Below, piece after piece: positions 61,851-64,000 of a stretch of DNA of 64,000 nucleotides; within the stretch, counting starts at the first letter, position 1; every line of letters starts with the position of its first letter. The stretch is taken from NCBI GenBank assembly GCA_025200525.1, contig CM045762.1, positions 1,426,001 through 1,490,000 on the forward strand. Direction: 5' to 3'. The notes beneath the pieces are model-generated. The model saw only the letters and a list, made by a program, of their open reading frames with translations, searched no databases and was not told where the DNA came from. The stretch comes from Camellia lanceoleosa (taxonomy: Eukaryota > Streptophyta > Magnoliopsida > Ericales > Theaceae). The translations under genes were made by a program, and so were the position numbers.

Positions 61851-63660
61851 GCTCCTCGACTTTCCTAGGAGAGATGGATGGCCACGTACTAGATGTTACG
61901 GTCTCTTAAAATGAGATTCTTTACCATTTTGACAAAAAGAAATTGTAAAGACACATGCATTCAGTTTTTCATAATTTTCTTCTTCAAAAATTTGTATGGC
62001 TCACCTTTCGTATTGTCAATGTTATCCAACTCTTTTAATGCTGTGGACAAATTTTGTCATTGCCAAAAGTTTTTTTTTTTTGGTGAAAAATAGCTCTCTA
62101 TGATTGATTATTTTGATATTAAATGCAGTGTACTTTGCATGCTTAAAATTTGGGAAGGCATAGGGTTTCCTCCCTTGTATTTTTATTAGTTCTCATCTTG
62201 TAGTGTTTGAATAGGCTTCTTGTTTGGCTTTGTCTACATGTTTGCTAATGAAATAGGAAGAATGGGATTTGGAAAACAAGCTGAGTAATATTTTGTAATT
62301 TCAGGTCATTAGCCCAAAACAAATAATGTGTAAGACACTACTTGATTGATAAATCTGGGATCTTGATCATTGGGTTTGTTAGTTACATGCTCATCCTAAT
62401 CTTCATCATGATGACCCTTGGACAATTTCACCTTTACTTCGTCAACGACATGAACCCATAGTCAAGGGCTGGTTCATTAATATTTCCTCAATGAGTTTCA
62501 ACTCAGGGTTTGTGACCTAAACTGTAAACCCTATCAGCAATTGGAAATTAATGTAAAATTGTATGAAAGTACAGCCAATAAATTTTCATGGTGAGCTAAA
62601 GCCTAGAGGTTACCAAGGTGAAAAGCCTTTTGTGGCAATTTCGTTTGCGTGTCACGTTCACTGCATAACACCGTTATTGCAGCTTTGATCTCTTGGTTGT
62701 CCAGCAAAACGGGAGATTGTGTAAAAATTAGAAGCCTGGACATTGGAATGGTTTGATGGGACTGATTTGCATATATAGCTTGTTCCGATCTCCCTTTCTG
62801 CCTAATTCTTGCTGCATAGGGAAGCATTTTTTCTTGACTGTATTTGGTCATTTTTGTTTTCCTGTTTCATTTTTATGTAAGGAATTGTGCCTACCTTTAT
62901 GTCTTTTCTTTTTCCCATTAAGGAGAACATGTTTTGATTCAAATAAATAAGAGAAGAAAGGTAATATATCAATTATGAATAAATTTTGTAATAGAATGTT
63001 CATGTGCAAGAATCTGTGACTTTGGCTCTTGGACTGGCATTATTTGATAATGTGGACTGCTTCCAAAAATTTGAAACGAACTGTGATTGCGAGGACTATA
63101 AGTACAAATTACTGCTCATACTTTTTATTTTTTTTGTGATCAATATTGGGATTATCACCTCATGTTGTCTACCATTAGAATCAAGTTAGATGCTCTAAAT
63201 AGGTAGGTATACTACGTGTTTCTGAACTCTAACCTGTTGGCACAGTTGAACTGCTAGAACCAGTGAAGTTTTAGGTTTTGGGACTTACTTTGAGGCATCC
63301 TGGTTGCATTGGAACTCTCTTGTATAGTTATTTCAATTTTTTTTCTTTCCCAAACTGCTTGTTTTTATGGATTGAAGAGTTTGTATTCACTCCTTGCATC
63401 TTTTTTATTTTTTGCTGGGAGAATTTAGTTCCCCTGGAATGCATATGGGATGGCGATGGGGTGGGTTAATTATGTAACTTTGAAAACAGGACAACTAATA
63501 AAAATTAGAAATAGTATAATATATTATGGATAATGATTTATAATTGATAAAAGTTGAAAGATGTGGGGTGATAATGCGTGAAATGAATTTTTAGTAAAAA
63601 TATTTTAATGTTTGTCTTATTATATTGAAAAAAATTAAATTATATACATATTAATATATT
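61851..63660. other. No gene recognised
   Basis: Mixed AT-rich sequence, open frames below about 90 codons and without known motifs. It may be the intron of host gene 3 if its last exon lies beyond the window. Confidence 0.5.
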
Positions 63661-63664
63661 TAAT

Positions 63665-63790
63665 AAATAAAATTGGGGTGGGGGAGCAAAATCCATCTTA
63701 TCCCAGACCCGTCCCACTTCCTCATCGGGGCGGGGAAAACTCACATGGGGACAAGTGGGGGATGCGGGGCGGGGTGGGACGGAATGGGGT
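63665..63790. repeat. GGGGCGGGG-rich repeat
   Basis: GGGGTGGGGGAGC, CATCGGGGCGGGGAAAAC and GGATGCGGGGCGGGGTGGGA. Similar in style to 13020-13203, probably the same transposon repeat class. Confidence 0.5.
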
Positions 63791-63792
63791 GG

Positions 63793-64000
63793 TGTCACGC
63801 CCCCAACTTGCCCCTGGAAGTTTGGGCATGACCTATGCAGAAAAGGACACTTAACCTGCTAGAAGTATAGAAAGTAGGGGCCAAAATAACGTCAACAGAA
63901 GTCATATTAAGAGGTACTAGGTTAGCATACACCCAAATATCCCCAATTAAGAGTTCACAAGCAACATACACAGAAGTGCAGTTCATAGATTTCCCCATGG
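63793..64000. mobile_element. Possible LTR edge cut by the window end
   Basis: TGTCACGCCCCCAACTTGCC begins abruptly after the GC-rich block. TGTCACGCCCC starts are common in plant Ty3/gypsy LTRs. No internal domain or partner LTR is visible, so this stays tentative. Confidence 0.3.

Noticed and set aside
1..64000. CRISPR arrays, rRNA, tRNA genes, viral genomes
   Set aside because: Tandem repeats seen have no regular unique spacers; no tRNA or rRNA signature was recognised by eye (a covariance-model scan could overturn this); retroelement relics lack envelope or viral movement genes.

Overview
The window is nuclear DNA of a flowering plant. It is AT-rich, has no bacterial-style gene packing, carries spliced host exons, and is dominated by LTR retrotransposons (mostly Ty1/copia with a PBS matching the initiator-Met tRNA), LINE relics, MITEs and hAT elements. 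No rRNA, tRNA or CRISPR was recognised. The species cannot be told from the sequence.

Host gene 1 (plus strand, about 8461-39765; its 5' exons are not found here) has five coding pieces: 8461-8610, 8717-8955, 17308-17418, 17956-18000 and 39606-39765. They total 705 bases in one continuous frame ending in TAG. Two introns are swollen by transposons. Intron 8956-17307 (8.4 kb) holds a copia RNase H relic, a complete non-autonomous hAT element, a Gypsy protease relic split by a hAT-like MITE, and a TRIM. Intron 18001-39605 (21.6 kb) holds Copia-2 (plus strand), a MITE and a nest of minus-strand elements: Copia-3 (23394-38668) has Copia-4 (24021-31785) in its 3' LTR, and Copia-4 has a gene-capturing LTR element, 'A' (24070-27218), in its own 3' LTR. 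Upstream of the exons lies Copia-1 (2985-8308, minus strand), itself split by a Tourist-like MITE.

Host gene 2 (43.4-55.7 kb, plus strand) encodes a short FAR1-RELATED SEQUENCE (FRS) protein of 253 residues: an N-terminal FAR1 zinc-binding domain and a C-terminal coiled coil. Its start codon is split by an intron (A|TG), and its second intron is 9.2 kb. That intron holds gene-capturing LTR element 'B' (48974-52971) and an RTE-type LINE split by a Mutator-like MITE. Host gene 3 (about 60.3-61.55 kb) is a decayed FRS paralogue with the same split start codon.

The most notable system is the family made up of A and B. They share the leader next to the PBS, a 3' tandem-repeat zone and related LTRs, but carry different intronless host gene fragments. 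A carries CCR4-NOT subunit NOT1 plus an unrecognised ORF. B carries a CrcB/FEX fluoride exporter, antisense U-box/ARM repeats, a PIP aquaporin C-terminus and a GH17 beta-1,3-glucanase with X8 domain. Neither shows gag or pol. B has a perfect 5-bp target duplication (GCCAT), as does A (CTTTT).

The 40-43 kb stretch is full of short inverted-repeat elements, including a 1.4-kb near-palindrome. The window ends in GC-rich repeat sequence and a possible LTR edge.
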